From NCBI GenBank assembly GCA_038124025.1, contig JAYPBC010000005.1:37906-101905 (forward strand): 64,000 bases of DNA, in the 5' to 3' direction. The stretch is from UBA1275 sp038124025. GTDB taxonomy: Bacteria; Bacteroidota; Rhodothermia; Balneolales; Balneolaceae. The number at the start of each line of letters is the position of its first letter. Position 1 is the stretch's first letter. The notes below the pieces were generated by a model, which saw only the letters and a program-made list of their open reading frames with translations, was not told the DNA's origin and did not search any database. A program made the translations under genes and the position numbers. Positions 25,986 to 35,503 of the stretch are shown here, piece by piece.

Positions 25986-27184
25986 AATGCGAGTTTAGTT
26001 GTTTGAAAAAGGGCGGGATCCCAGATCAACCGCTGTTGAAAATCTTCTTGCATGTGGTTTGCCGACATATGATGCCAAAACGCTACTGGTATTTCATCGA
26101 AAAGTACCACTTGAATCCGTTGTTCACCAGTGTAAATAGATGTTCCAAAATCCACACCACTTAGCAATCCCATCCGGCTGTCATACTGGGCATAGTAAGA
26201 TTCAAAGCTTCTTGCAACGGTGGTGGAGCCATTAGGCCAGCCCAACGCATTAAGAACACGAGTTTGAAGCTTGGTATCAAGCCGATCATCAAGAAGTAGA
26301 AAGCGCATGATCTGAGCTAATTCAAAAGCAGTAGTTTGTGGAAAAAGGGCAAGTGCATCTCTTTCTCGCATGAAATTCTGGTTAATTCTGTTCTCCTTAA
26401 AAGCAGCTTGAACAGCACTAAATTGTTCATCTTTAGCCGTTTTTAGATAGAAATTTTCCAAAACTTGTGAGTGGAAAGCAACTCGTAAGGTAGAGTCTGT
26501 ACGAAGCGAATTATTTTTTGGGCTATAATCAGGCACAAAGGATGCCGGTTCGGCAATAGCCATGTATAAAGCAGCATTGGGAAGGGGTAATTCGGTCACC
26601 TTGAGGTTTAGGGAGTCTTTGAGTTCCCTCAAGCTTGCTTTCAGGGCGGGTTCCCCCAATTTAGCCCAGAGAAAATCGGCTATAACAAGATCGTTGAATT
26701 CCACCATAGCATGTACGGCGTCTTCCAAAGTGAAAGTCGGACTCTCTTCGGTGACCAACTGTTCGCTAGCCCCATCGTGTGCATTCTGGCTAATCAAGGG
26801 TAAGCGGAACCTAGATAGTTCAGCAAGTTGCAGATCCTCATTCGGATCCAATTGAGCAGATTCCACCGCTTGTACATAAGCATACAGTAGAATGAGATTA
26901 CCCAAAGATCCCATCGTACGTGGACTATTTTCTTCGTAATATAGGTTTGAATCGGGCTCATCTACTGAAATTGAAACTATACTTACATGTTCTGGTTTGT
27001 TGCCGATGAAGCCGGTCAAATCGGCCAGTGAATAGGTATTTGCCACATACTCACTACCTTCGGACATCCCTTCTGCATTTTGAAAAAGGGTTTTGAAAGC
27101 GTTAAAGTTAGGGATAATAGCCATGGCATAAATGATGATGGCTACAGCAACAAAACTCAAAAAAAATAGAAGCGCTCGTTTCAA
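25982..27184 (-). CDS. Beta-lactamase-fold (serine hydrolase-like) protein lacking catalytic motifs
   Basis: 400 aa with an N-terminal membrane anchor (residues 4-24). The region 65-350 follows the order of class A beta-lactamase/D-Ala-D-Ala peptidase domains: a helix starting 'TMGSLGNLILLYAYVQAVE', a middle 'TLEDAVHAMVEFNDLVIADF', and a late 'DSRMGLLSGVDFGTSIY'. At the expected catalytic places it has S93-L-G-N96 instead of SxxK, N164-D-L instead of SDN, and L341-S-G instead of K(T/S)G. All three motifs are therefore degenerate, pointing to a non-enzymatic binding protein in the envelope, or a fold match that is only apparent. Coupled to the small membrane protein downstream. Confidence 0.5.
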   Translation of the reverse strand: MKRALLFFLSFVAVAIIIYAMAIIPNFNAFKTLFQNAEGMSEGSEYVANTYSLADLTGFIGNKPEHVSIVSISVDEPDSNLYYEENSPRTMGSLGNLILLYAYVQAVESAQLDPNEDLQLAELSRFRLPLISQNAHDGASEQLVTEESPTFTLEDAVHAMVEFNDLVIADFLWAKLGEPALKASLRELKDSLNLKVTELPLPNAALYMAIAEPASFVPDYSPKNNSLRTDSTLRVAFHSQVLENFYLKTAKDEQFSAVQAAFKENRINQNFMRERDALALFPQTTAFELAQIMRFLLLDDRLDTKLQTRVLNALGWPNGSTTVARSFESYYAQYDSRMGLLSGVDFGTSIYTGEQRIQVVLFDEIPVAFWHHMSANHMQEDFQQRLIWDPALFQTTKLAL

Positions 27185-27259
27185 GGATTTACTGGATGAT
27201 GAATAGTTGATGTCTTAGCTAATAGGTATAGTAAGCACTTATAAATTGTGCGTATAAAG

Positions 27260-28504
27260 TTAATAAATTAATCGCATAATTTCGGCAGTTGCATACGCTC
27301 CGTAAGTGCCTAGGGCATAGCCAAGCACGGCGAGAAGTACACCGACGGGTGCCAAAGCAGGGTGAAATGCGGAAGCTACGATGGGCGCTGAGGCTGCCCC
27401 GCCCACATTAGCTTGACTACCAACAGCTACGAAAAATAAAGGAGCCTTAATCAACTTGGCAACTAATAACAACAATGTAATATGTACTAAAATCCACAAT
27501 AAACCAATGAGAAAATACCCAGGAGCTTCAACGAAAGCTGTTAAATCCATTTTTAAACCAATCGTCATCACGAGTATATAAAGGAATAGACTTCCAATTT
27601 TGGATGCACCTGCACCTTCCAGTGTGCGTAATTTGGTAAAAGAAACCAGCAAACCACCGGTGGTCGCAGTAACTACAATCCAAAAGAAAGCAGAGTCCAA
27701 ACTGAATTCTCGCAATCGAGGGGCGTTTTCAGTAATCCAAGGGGCAATATTGTCGCCAATTACATGACCAAGCGCTGTTATTCCGAACGCCACGGCCAGT
27801 ATGCTCATGAGATCTGGGAGGCTGGGTATTCGTTTTATTTTGTCCTGATAGTCCTGTACTTGTTTGCGTAAATGTGAGATGGCTGAAGTGTCTGAACCTA
27901 ACCACCGGTCTACTTTGGTGGCCATACTAGCTCCATAAAGTAAAAATGCCAACCATAAATTAGCCATTATGATATCGACGGTTACCATCGCAGAGAATAA
28001 GCTAGAACTTGGTTGATAGACTTCGAGCATGGCTGTTTGGTTCGCGCCACCTCCAATCCAACTTCCTGCAACGGTGGCTAAACCCCTCCAAATTTCGTTA
28101 TCTGGACTGCTTGCTTCAAGTATGCTTGGTTCTATGGTGCCTATGACTAACATAGCCAATGGTCCGCCAATGACGATTCCTAGGGTGCCTGTTAGGAACA
28201 TGGCGATGGCTTTCCATCCCAAGCTAAGAACGGCTTTGAGATCGATACTCAGGGTTAAGAGCACGAGCGAAGCCGGGAGTAAATATCTAGAAGCCACGTA
28301 GTAGAGTTGAGAGCTACTGGGATCAATCCACCCTAGAGTTGAATAGATTGAGGGAATAAAATAACACAGCAGTAGAGAGGGAACGAAGGTGTAGAATTTT
28401 TTCCAAAATGGATGAGTGCTGTTTGCGGTGGCAAATATGCCTGCTAGAGTGATCATCAATAATCCAAAAGCAATGGCATCGTTGGTGATTAATGACATGT
28501 TCAA
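27260..28504 (-). CDS. DUF819 family membrane protein
   Basis: 414 aa with about 10-12 hydrophobic segments. 'PASLVLLTLSIDLKAVLSLG' and 'SWIGGGANQTAMLEVY' and 'VGSQANVGGAASAPIVASAF' are characteristic of DUF819 (YjcL-like) proteins; the paired glycine-rich re-entrant motifs resemble those of secondary transporters with inverted repeats. Substrate unknown. Monocistronic on the minus strand, 75 bp downstream of no related gene, divergent from lysC. Confidence 0.8.
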   Translation of the reverse strand: MNMSLITNDAIAFGLLMITLAGIFATANSTHPFWKKFYTFVPSLLLCYFIPSIYSTLGWIDPSSSQLYYVASRYLLPASLVLLTLSIDLKAVLSLGWKAIAMFLTGTLGIVIGGPLAMLVIGTIEPSILEASSPDNEIWRGLATVAGSWIGGGANQTAMLEVYQPSSSLFSAMVTVDIIMANLWLAFLLYGASMATKVDRWLGSDTSAISHLRKQVQDYQDKIKRIPSLPDLMSILAVAFGITALGHVIGDNIAPWITENAPRLREFSLDSAFFWIVVTATTGGLLVSFTKLRTLEGAGASKIGSLFLYILVMTIGLKMDLTAFVEAPGYFLIGLLWILVHITLLLLVAKLIKAPLFFVAVGSQANVGGAASAPIVASAFHPALAPVGVLLAVLGYALGTYGAYATAEIMRLIY

Positions 28505-28652
28505 CTGTAAATTAAATTTGGTTATGTAGTGCGTACATTAAGAAATAGAAAGGCTCAAAAACGCATTCGTATGGCAATATATAAATAAAGGATGTCTATT
28601 AACATTAAGCTCCGTATTTTACTAAGTACTTAATCACTCATTAGTATCTTTT

Positions 28653-30023
28653 ATGATCGTCTCAAAATTCGGAGGAACCAGTGTTGGTTCTTTTGAAGCT
28701 ATGTCGCGAAGTGCCCAAATTATTTCGGATAATCCTAACCGGTGTTGGATTGTCATAAGTGCTACTTCAGGTACGACCAATGATTTGCTGCGCTTATCTA
28801 ATTTGCCACCAAATACCGCAAATAGCGAGGGATTAATGGAAGAAATAGCCCGTCGCCATTTGGACATCGCATCGCAGTGTAGCTATGCAAAAGAAGCAAT
28901 TCATGCGGTAAAAGAGCGTCTGGATAAATTAAAAGAGCATCATAGCAAATCTCATGAATCCGATGAGTATACTCACGCCGAATGGATCGACACTTTATTG
29001 GCTTTTGGAGAGGATCTTTCTACCCAACTCTTCGCTTGGGTGCTCCGCGGAAAAGGCAAAGAAGTACAACTGCAATGGGCGGGTGATTTCATTGAAACAG
29101 ATTCTCGTTTTGGCTCAGCAGTAGTAGACTTAGAAGCAAGCTATACGAAGTTGCAACAGTATTTGAATGGTCAAAATGACTTCAATAGCGATCAAGTACC
29201 CAGTATAATACGGCTAACGCAAGGGTTTATTGGGGGTGATCCCCAAGGCCGAATAACAACATTGGGGAGAGGGGGTAGCGATTATTCAGCCGCGCTATTT
29301 GCTGAGGCGTTGGGGGCGGAGTGTTTAGAAATTTGGACCGATGTTGCAGGGGTGTATACCACCGATCCTAGAGTGGTTCCGACGGCGCATGCCATCGATG
29401 AAATTAGTTTCGATGAAGCAGCAGAGCTATCCATATTTGGGGGTAAAGTGTTGCATCCGGCCACGATGAAACCGGTGAGAAGAGCGAATATTCCAGTAAG
29501 GGTCGCATCCAGTGTACAGCCTGAATTACCTGGGACAAAAATCGTCACATCCCCAACGCATCATCCTGTAGTACGGGCATTGTCGGTACGCAAGGAGCAA
29601 ACGCTGATGACTCTGCACAGCTTGGAGATGTTACATCAACCAGGGTTTTTAGCCAAAGTATTCACCATCCTCTCCGAGCATAGAATTTCGGTCGATTTGG
29701 TAACAACTTCGGAGGTTAGTGTGTCACTTACGCTAGATACCGCACACAAAGCCTCCAACAAGGTAGACCTTTCCGAGGCAGTCCTTCGCGAATTAAATGA
29801 CTTTTGTGATGTGGAGGTAGAATATAACTTAGCTCTAGTGGCAGTAATCGGGAACGCTATGAATCAAACATCGGGGATTAGTGGACAACTTTTTAGTACC
29901 TTAGAAGACTATAACATACGACTTGTTTGTCATGGGGCTTCGGCTAATAATGTGTGTTTTTTGGTCCAAGAATCCGAAGCACAAGCGGTGGTACAAACCC
30001 TTCATCAGAGTTTTATTGGATAG
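28653..30023 (+). CDS. lysC: Aspartate kinase
   Basis: 456 aa. Starts MIVSKFGGTSVGSFEAM, the ATP/aspartate-binding signature; 'TTLGRGGSDYSAALFAEALG' near 206-225 and 'EISFDEAAELSIFGGKVLHP' near 250 complete the kinase domain. Residues ~310-456 form two ACT domains ('FLAKVFTILSEHRISVDLVT' is the first), so feedback control by lysine or threonine is likely. Monofunctional, with no homoserine dehydrogenase fusion. First gene of lysC-dapB-dapA-dapD, so aspartate is being directed to diaminopimelate and lysine. One base separates its TAG stop from the dapB ATG. Confidence 0.95.
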   Translation: MIVSKFGGTSVGSFEAMSRSAQIISDNPNRCWIVISATSGTTNDLLRLSNLPPNTANSEGLMEEIARRHLDIASQCSYAKEAIHAVKERLDKLKEHHSKSHESDEYTHAEWIDTLLAFGEDLSTQLFAWVLRGKGKEVQLQWAGDFIETDSRFGSAVVDLEASYTKLQQYLNGQNDFNSDQVPSIIRLTQGFIGGDPQGRITTLGRGGSDYSAALFAEALGAECLEIWTDVAGVYTTDPRVVPTAHAIDEISFDEAAELSIFGGKVLHPATMKPVRRANIPVRVASSVQPELPGTKIVTSPTHHPVVRALSVRKEQTLMTLHSLEMLHQPGFLAKVFTILSEHRISVDLVTTSEVSVSLTLDTAHKASNKVDLSEAVLRELNDFCDVEVEYNLALVAVIGNAMNQTSGISGQLFSTLEDYNIRLVCHGASANNVCFLVQESEAQAVVQTLHQSFIG

Positions 30024-30024
30024 C

Positions 30025-30699
30025 ATGGAAAGATTTGCGGTCATTGGAAGTGGAAAAACAGGCAGCTATGTAGTCAAAGCCTTAGGAGATCGCTGTAAAG
30101 CGGTATATGGACGTAGTAGGCCGGTTCAACCCGAAGAACTACGTGATGTTGACGCAATCATTGCCTTTGTTCCTGGAACAGCTGTTCACTCTCTTATTCC
30201 AGAGCTTTTGAAAATAGGCAAACCCGTGGTTTGGGGGAGTACAGGCTTCGAATGGCCATCCGATATGGATGAGCAGCTAAAGAAAAATGGATTTAAGTGG
30301 GTGCATGGGCAAAATTTTAGTTTGGGAATGCAGGTGATCCGGCGAGCTCTGCAATCCATGTCCAACGATTTGTCACGTTTAGACAAGGCAAGGGTTCAAA
30401 TTAAAGACGTTCATCATACCGAAAAATTAGATGCTCCTAGTGGAACGGCCCTAAAATGGCAACAATGGCTTGGCAAGGAATATCCAATTCATTCTGAACG
30501 GGTGGGGGATGTTCATGGGATACATGAGCTACATATTGAAACAGCCGGAGAAGAATTGGGTGTGCGGCACCAAGCCAAAGACCGATCAATTTTTGCTTCC
30601 GGAGCTATTTGGGCAGCCGAGCAGTTGAGCGACTTCGAAGAAAATGGATTACTAACATTTGAATATTTATTTGATAAGGTGAATGCAGATGGCGTATAG
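30025..30699 (+). CDS. dapB: 4-hydroxy-tetrahydrodipicolinate reductase
   Basis: 224 aa from ATG 30025 (MERFAVIGSGKTGSYVVKAL), shorter than the E. coli enzyme (273 aa) as usual for Bacteroidota. N-terminal Rossmann motif at 5-14 and the catalytic signature VHHTEKLDAPSGTALKW with H130/H131 and K134. Reduces the DapA product with NAD(P)H. A longer in-frame start at 29923 would lie wholly inside lysC and is rejected. Its end overlaps the dapA start. Confidence 0.93.
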   Translation: MERFAVIGSGKTGSYVVKALGDRCKAVYGRSRPVQPEELRDVDAIIAFVPGTAVHSLIPELLKIGKPVVWGSTGFEWPSDMDEQLKKNGFKWVHGQNFSLGMQVIRRALQSMSNDLSRLDKARVQIKDVHHTEKLDAPSGTALKWQQWLGKEYPIHSERVGDVHGIHELHIETAGEELGVRHQAKDRSIFASGAIWAAEQLSDFEENGLLTFEYLFDKVNADGV

Positions 30700-31585
30700 T
30701 ATAAATGAATTGCAGAAATTTCCTATTTGGACAGCCCTGATAACACCCTTCTTCGATGATGGGCGTATTGATTTTGAAACATTAGAGCAACTAGTCATGG
30801 CTCAGTCGAATGCTCAAAACGGAATACTCCTTCTCGGCAGTACTGGCGAGGGGCTAAACATTCCACTTGAGCAGAAAAAGGGTGTGATTAGTTTTTGTAC
30901 ACGATTAGATGTAGAAGTGCCTATTATGGCGGGCTTAGGAGGATTTTTATTAGAAGAGCAGCTTCATTTTATGCATTACTGCGATCAGGAAGGGGTAGAT
31001 GCGTTCTTACTGGTTGCACCAATCTATGCAAAGCCCAAAAAAGAAGGGCAATTGGCCTGGTTTTCTCACTTAATGAAAGCTACAAAGACACCATGTATGT
31101 TGTATAATGTACCGTCGAGAACCGGTATTCACATGGATCCAGAGGTTCCAGCACACATTTTTGCTACCTTTCCTCATTATCTGGGGCTCAAGGAGGCTAG
31201 TGGCAATATGGATCATGTAAGGGCATTTAAAGCTGCGGCCCCAAAAAGTCCATTGTATTGTGGCGATGATAATTTAATTAAAGAATTTGTAACCGAAGGA
31301 GCCATTGGTCATGTATCCGTGGCCTCCAACATATGGCCAGTAAAAACGCATCATTACTGGAATTTATGTAGCCTGGATTCTTCAAGACTACTTAAAAACT
31401 GGGTTTCTATTGTGGATACCTTATTTCATGCACCCAGTCCGATTCCTGCAAAAGCTATTATGCAGCACAAAGGTCAAATTCACTCGGCACATGTTCGTCT
31501 GCCCTTAGATGGGAACGATTTGCAAGCTAACACGCTACACACTCTTATTGAAGCCGACAAGACACTCCAAGATTGGGAATCCTAA
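30683..31585 (+). CDS. dapA: 4-hydroxy-tetrahydrodipicolinate synthase
   Basis: 300 aa TIM-barrel aldolase joining pyruvate and aspartate semialdehyde. GSTGEGLNIP at 52-61, catalytic Y141 in MLYNVPSRTG and Schiff-base K170 in LGLKEASGN. Two ATGs compete (30683, MQMAYS; 30689, MAYS); both overlap dapB, by 17 or 11 bp. Central gene of the lysine/diaminopimelate operon; diaminopimelate also feeds peptidoglycan. Confidence 0.95.
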   Translation: MQMAYSINELQKFPIWTALITPFFDDGRIDFETLEQLVMAQSNAQNGILLLGSTGEGLNIPLEQKKGVISFCTRLDVEVPIMAGLGGFLLEEQLHFMHYCDQEGVDAFLLVAPIYAKPKKEGQLAWFSHLMKATKTPCMLYNVPSRTGIHMDPEVPAHIFATFPHYLGLKEASGNMDHVRAFKAAAPKSPLYCGDDNLIKEFVTEGAIGHVSVASNIWPVKTHHYWNLCSLDSSRLLKNWVSIVDTLFHAPSPIPAKAIMQHKGQIHSAHVRLPLDGNDLQANTLHTLIEADKTLQDWES

Positions 31586-31601
31586 ACATAATCCAAGAAC
31601 C

Positions 31602-32348
31602 ATGAATTACGAAGAAATTTTATATGCACTAGAAACTGGAAGTATGCGGGCAGCATCGCCGAGCGAAGATGGATGGGTAGTAAATGTTGAAGTTAAACAA
31701 GCAATCCTGCAATCCTTCAAAGAGGGAGTAAATACCTCATACGAAGGGATCTACGAAGGCTTTGTGGACAAGCATAACCTCCCTCCTCGGTATTTTAGCC
31801 CAGAAGATCAGGTCCGACTCGTGCCCGGTGGTTCTTCGGTGCGTCGAGGGGCTTATGTCGCGCCCTCTGTTATCATCATGCCCCCGGCATACATAAATGT
31901 GGGGGCCTATGTAGGCGAGGGTTCTATGGTAGACTCCCATGCTTTAGTAGGCTCATGTGCACAGATCGGAAAAGGAGTTCATCTATCTGCAGCCGTGCAA
32001 CTTGGTGGAGTGTTGGAACCCATAGGTATGAACCCAGTCATTATTGAAGATGAATGTTTCATTGGAGCCGGAGTGTCAATAGTAGAAGGAATCTTGGTGC
32101 AGAAAAGAGCTATCATTGCACCTGGTGTAATTCTTTCAAAATCCATACCAGTATACGACGCAGTTAATGAGGAGATACGGCCAAGAGGTGCCGCTATTCC
32201 GGAGGGGGCCGTGGTCATCCCGGGAGCACGTCCCATGAAAGGAGATTGGGCTAGCTCGCAAGGCCTTAGCATGCAGTGTCCTATCATTGTCAAATATCGA
32301 GATGAGTCCACGGATGCATCCACTGAATTAGAGCAGGCGCTCAGGTAG
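31602..32348 (+). CDS. dapD: Tetrahydrodipicolinate N-succinyltransferase
   Basis: 248 aa from ATG 31602 (MNYEEILYALETGSMRAA). Central part is a left-handed beta helix of hexapeptide repeats ('YVAPSVIIMPPAYINVGAYV' then 'GEGSMVDSHALVGSCAQIG'), typical of DapD, followed by the C-terminal arm with 'AAIPEGAVVIPGARPMKG'. It shows that this organism uses the succinylase route to meso-diaminopimelate. An in-frame ATG at 31509 would lie inside dapA and is rejected. 16 bp after dapA; last gene of lysC-dapBAD. Confidence 0.94.
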   Translation: MNYEEILYALETGSMRAASPSEDGWVVNVEVKQAILQSFKEGVNTSYEGIYEGFVDKHNLPPRYFSPEDQVRLVPGGSSVRRGAYVAPSVIIMPPAYINVGAYVGEGSMVDSHALVGSCAQIGKGVHLSAAVQLGGVLEPIGMNPVIIEDECFIGAGVSIVEGILVQKRAIIAPGVILSKSIPVYDAVNEEIRPRGAAIPEGAVVIPGARPMKGDWASSQGLSMQCPIIVKYRDESTDASTELEQALR

Positions 32349-32493
32349 AAATTTTCGGGCTATAAATACACTCCTGATATCCTGTGTCAGTCCCACGATT
32401 CAGCTGAGTTCCTAGATTCAGGCATGTCCCAGATCGGGTTGATGTAAACCAGCTTGTTCAATATTTTTTACCGACTAAGTAAGTCCAAAAAAG

Positions 32494-32745
32494 CTAATCC
32501 GCAAAAGGGAGCAAAAAAATATGCTCGAAATCAAGATCTAATTCCTCTAGAAGAGGGGCTGCAAATTCTTCTATTTCCTGCTCGGAGTAATCCTTTAAGC
32601 CTTCTAAATAGACATATAGGGCGTTGTTTAGGTCGTCAATTCGGTAGTTAGCCTCAGTTGACTCGAAGCTATCTTTGAGTGCCTTTACGAGCAAATCTAC
32701 ATCCTGCTCAAATGATTCGTATTCCTGTTCTTCTTTGGTTTGCAT
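32494..32745 (-). CDS. Small acidic protein of unknown function
   Basis: 83 aa from the ATG at 32745 (MQTKEEQEYESFEQDV), strongly acidic (many Asp/Glu), predicted all-helical, no signal or membrane segment. An in-frame ATG at 32808 would add 21 residues but overlap the divergent anmK by 21 bp, so the shorter start is preferred. Composition and clear reading frame favour a real gene, but no family is recognised. Confidence 0.5.
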   Translation of the reverse strand: MQTKEEQEYESFEQDVDLLVKALKDSFESTEANYRIDDLNNALYVYLEGLKDYSEQEIEEFAAPLLEELDLDFEHIFLLPFAD

Positions 32746-32787
32746 GGCGTAATGATTATTTTCGTTAAAATACTTCACTAAGGCTCT

Positions 32788-33936
32788 ATGAACAAGCAGT
32801 TTAAACAAATTTATGAACTCTCTGCTAAACCTGTGCGTCGGGTAATTGGACTTATGTCAGGCACCTCACTCGATGGCCTTGATATTGCCTACTGTCATTG
32901 TTCCAGGCAAGGACTCGAAGTGAAGGAATACCTAACGGTGCCGTATGATGATAAAATACGTTCTTTATTGGTATCGGTTCAGTCTAAAGACCAAATTCCA
33001 CTGGGTACCTTGTGTATTTTGCATACCAAGTTAGCTCATAGCTATGCTAGTTATATTAAGATGGCACTAAAAAAGTGGAATCTTGGCCATGATGAGGTAG
33101 ATTTTATAGGCTCCCATGGGCAAACCGTTTATCATTATCCTACCAAAGAGCGAACAGCGACACTGCAAATAGTCGATGGAGATCAACTAGCCATTGCAGC
33201 GGAACTACCGGTTGTTTCCGACTTCCGTCAAAAACATACTGCAGTGGGAGGGAAAGGAGCTCCTTTAGTTTCCCTGATGGATGAGGATTTGTTTCGGGAT
33301 AGCTCAATTTCCCGAATGCTTTTGAACTTGGGAGGGATCGCTAATCTGAGTTGGTTGCCTGCTATTACGTCTGGTGAAGAAGTGCTGAGCAGTGATACGG
33401 GACCGGCAAACACTCTTATCAATGAAGCTATGGCCCTTTATTTTGGGAAAGAATACGATGAAAATGGAGCTGTTGCTAGGCAGGGTGAAGTCAACAAAGA
33501 GTTTGTTAAAGCCTTATTAAGCGACGATTTTTTTAAAAAAAGTTTTCCGAAAACAACTGGCCAAGAGGTATTCAATTTAGGCTACATTCATCATCAAATG
33601 GATAGCTTGGGAGTACACTTGCAACCCAAAGATTTAGTAGCAACGCTAACTCAGTTCACCATCGACAGTGTGGCATTAGCGATGAAGGAAATAAGTAATA
33701 ATATACCATTTGAATGGTATGTGAGTGGGGGAGGATTGTACAATTCGATGATAATGGATGGACTAAGAGCCCACTTTCCCGACTCTCCACCGTATCAATT
33801 TGAGAAACTTGGGCTCTCTCCAGATGCAAAAGAAGCCGCTCTTATCGCCTTTTTAGCGGATGCGATGATTGTAGGAAAGACTTTTTTGGTCAATAATCGA
33901 AACGTCTCATTGGGTAAGCTTTCTTTGGCCCATTAG
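32788..33936 (+). CDS. anmK: Anhydro-N-acetylmuramic acid kinase
   Basis: 382 aa. GLMSGTSLDGLDIAYC at 21-36 is the AnmK ATP-binding signature; 'DFIGSHGQTVYHYP' near 105 and 'LLNLGGIANLSWLP' near 175 are further conserved blocks, and 'ELPVVSDFRQ' precedes the catalytic region. Phosphorylates and opens 1,6-anhydro-MurNAc recovered from peptidoglycan turnover. Complements the amidase and MurB genes in the window. Divergent from the small acidic gene. Confidence 0.95.
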   Translation: MNKQFKQIYELSAKPVRRVIGLMSGTSLDGLDIAYCHCSRQGLEVKEYLTVPYDDKIRSLLVSVQSKDQIPLGTLCILHTKLAHSYASYIKMALKKWNLGHDEVDFIGSHGQTVYHYPTKERTATLQIVDGDQLAIAAELPVVSDFRQKHTAVGGKGAPLVSLMDEDLFRDSSISRMLLNLGGIANLSWLPAITSGEEVLSSDTGPANTLINEAMALYFGKEYDENGAVARQGEVNKEFVKALLSDDFFKKSFPKTTGQEVFNLGYIHHQMDSLGVHLQPKDLVATLTQFTIDSVALAMKEISNNIPFEWYVSGGGLYNSMIMDGLRAHFPDSPPYQFEKLGLSPDAKEAALIAFLADAMIVGKTFLVNNRNVSLGKLSLAH

Positions 33937-33950
33937 CAATGTTTGACCCG

Positions 33951-35498
33951 CTAAAGGGCTTCAAACATACTCATGATTCCGTAAATCGCATCGGATTGGT
34001 TGAATAAATATAGCCCTAGGCTTATAAGTAGTAAATAGCTACCACAGCACCAAAACAGATACCTTTTGCCCCCTCTATTGGTTGTTTTAACTCCTTGAAT
34101 CGCTGAAATAACAAAACCAATAAACCAACTAAGGCCGATTAAATATATGATGATCATTCCATTGATAATGGTGAACTCATTGACAAAAGCAATGAAGGTG
34201 AGTACCAATACAAACAGATTGAGGTGTACATTCCAACTATATATTGTGAATATTTCACGCAGAGAACGGTAACCGCTTTTGGGTATTCGAAGTAAGAGTA
34301 ATTCCACGAATTGTAACACCAGTAGCATGAAACTTAGCAGGCTCCATATTAAAAAGGTGTTCGAAGATTCTCCTGGTTGCCCAATGAGCAGATGTCCCAA
34401 ATACCTCCAATCTAAATCGGTTCCATTCGATAAACCCCAAATGATACAACTCAGACTTACAACACCTGCTCTAACTACGAATAATAGAAAGCCTGTTGGA
34501 GCGTATCGTTCAGAGTAACGAAGCATGTCATCAACCAGAAAACTGTAATGGGTAAAATAGCGAACTGGTGTTTGCCTATACACTTGTGATTGTTGATATA
34601 TGCCAAGGAATAGTAGAATAAGTGCCACCATAAAGGGGCTGCTCCAGTGGGTAACGGCTGTGCCCATTTTTTCGGCGGGTGCTGCTAGCATAAAATCCCC
34701 TGTTTCTTCCCAGAATATAAGACTTTCTTCTAAGCTGGGATGGGTTATAAATGCCTCGTTCAACCATGCTTGGGTAAACCATATATACTCTGCTGTTGAG
34801 TCAGTACTGAACGCTTCTTCGAATCGGTCTAGGTCTTCCCATTGAAAGGGAGAGTCAAAAATATGACGGTTATAAATCCATTGGCTTGTCATGGCCTCCG
34901 CGTTCTCGCTGGGTGCAAGGCGTTCTAAATTCTCGGGGATTACATAAAAAAATGTATTCGGGTTAAACTGTTTCAGAATCTGACTTACCTGCCCCCAAAC
35001 TTGATTGAATAAGCTATCCTGAATTGGACTATAGCGATGCACAAGGTGACCTGTAATGGAGGGCTGTTGTCTTGCTAGTATCATACCTGATGCATAGTTA
35101 TTCAGCAACGAATCCTGTTCTAATTCAAGGTGATAGGCATCCAAAAACTGAATGCCATAATCTATCACAATCTCACCGTCCCATAGGTCTGTAAGGTTGG
35201 AGAGCGTACTGCCTTCTGAAAGTACATCAAGAGGAAGAATGAGCGTCTTAATACCTAAATCGTCAAGGAAAGTTAGACTAGAGTCAGGAAGGTTTAACGT
35301 CCATTCCGTTTCATTTGAGTGGTGGGAGGGAATCCAAAGCCCTAATTCTTGAGCTTTAGTGTCCGCATTTGGAAAGCCAATAAACCATGTGATGATCAAT
35401 AAAAATATGGTTCGAAAAAAAATGTTCCAACTGAAAGATGACGACCATGAATGAGTCGGAAGTGATGGATTTTTCGAACGCAGGTTGGTACAGAGCAT
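33951..35498 (-). CDS. Large membrane protein of unknown function with periplasmic domain
   Basis: 515 aa. Membrane segment or signal at about 26-45, then a soluble portion (about 50-280) with alternating strands and helices ('ITGHLVHRYSPIQDSLFNQV', 'FNPNTFFYVIPENLERLAPS'), then about six membrane spans from residue 288 to the end. The C-terminal half, with its short loops and 'YFTHYSFLVDDMLRYSERY', vaguely recalls DUF4271 membrane proteins of Bacteroidota, but I am not certain. Begins five bases after miaB and so is in the same transcript. Confidence 0.6.
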   Translation of the reverse strand: MLCTNLRSKNPSLPTHSWSSSFSWNIFFRTIFLLIITWFIGFPNADTKAQELGLWIPSHHSNETEWTLNLPDSSLTFLDDLGIKTLILPLDVLSEGSTLSNLTDLWDGEIVIDYGIQFLDAYHLELEQDSLLNNYASGMILARQQPSITGHLVHRYSPIQDSLFNQVWGQVSQILKQFNPNTFFYVIPENLERLAPSENAEAMTSQWIYNRHIFDSPFQWEDLDRFEEAFSTDSTAEYIWFTQAWLNEAFITHPSLEESLIFWEETGDFMLAAPAEKMGTAVTHWSSPFMVALILLFLGIYQQSQVYRQTPVRYFTHYSFLVDDMLRYSERYAPTGFLLFVVRAGVVSLSCIIWGLSNGTDLDWRYLGHLLIGQPGESSNTFLIWSLLSFMLLVLQFVELLLLRIPKSGYRSLREIFTIYSWNVHLNLFVLVLTFIAFVNEFTIINGMIIIYLIGLSWFIGFVISAIQGVKTTNRGGKRYLFWCCGSYLLLISLGLYLFNQSDAIYGIMSMFEAL

Positions 35499-35503
35499 AC
35501 CGT

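Noticed and set aside
28592..28633. Short frame (MSINIKLRILLST) before lysC, as a possible leader peptide.
   Set aside because: No lysine- or threonine-rich run and no terminator or alternative hairpins before lysC.
29923..30024. Longer N-terminus for DapB inside lysC.
   Set aside because: The extra residues are an out-of-frame reading of lysC and lie before the Rossmann start.
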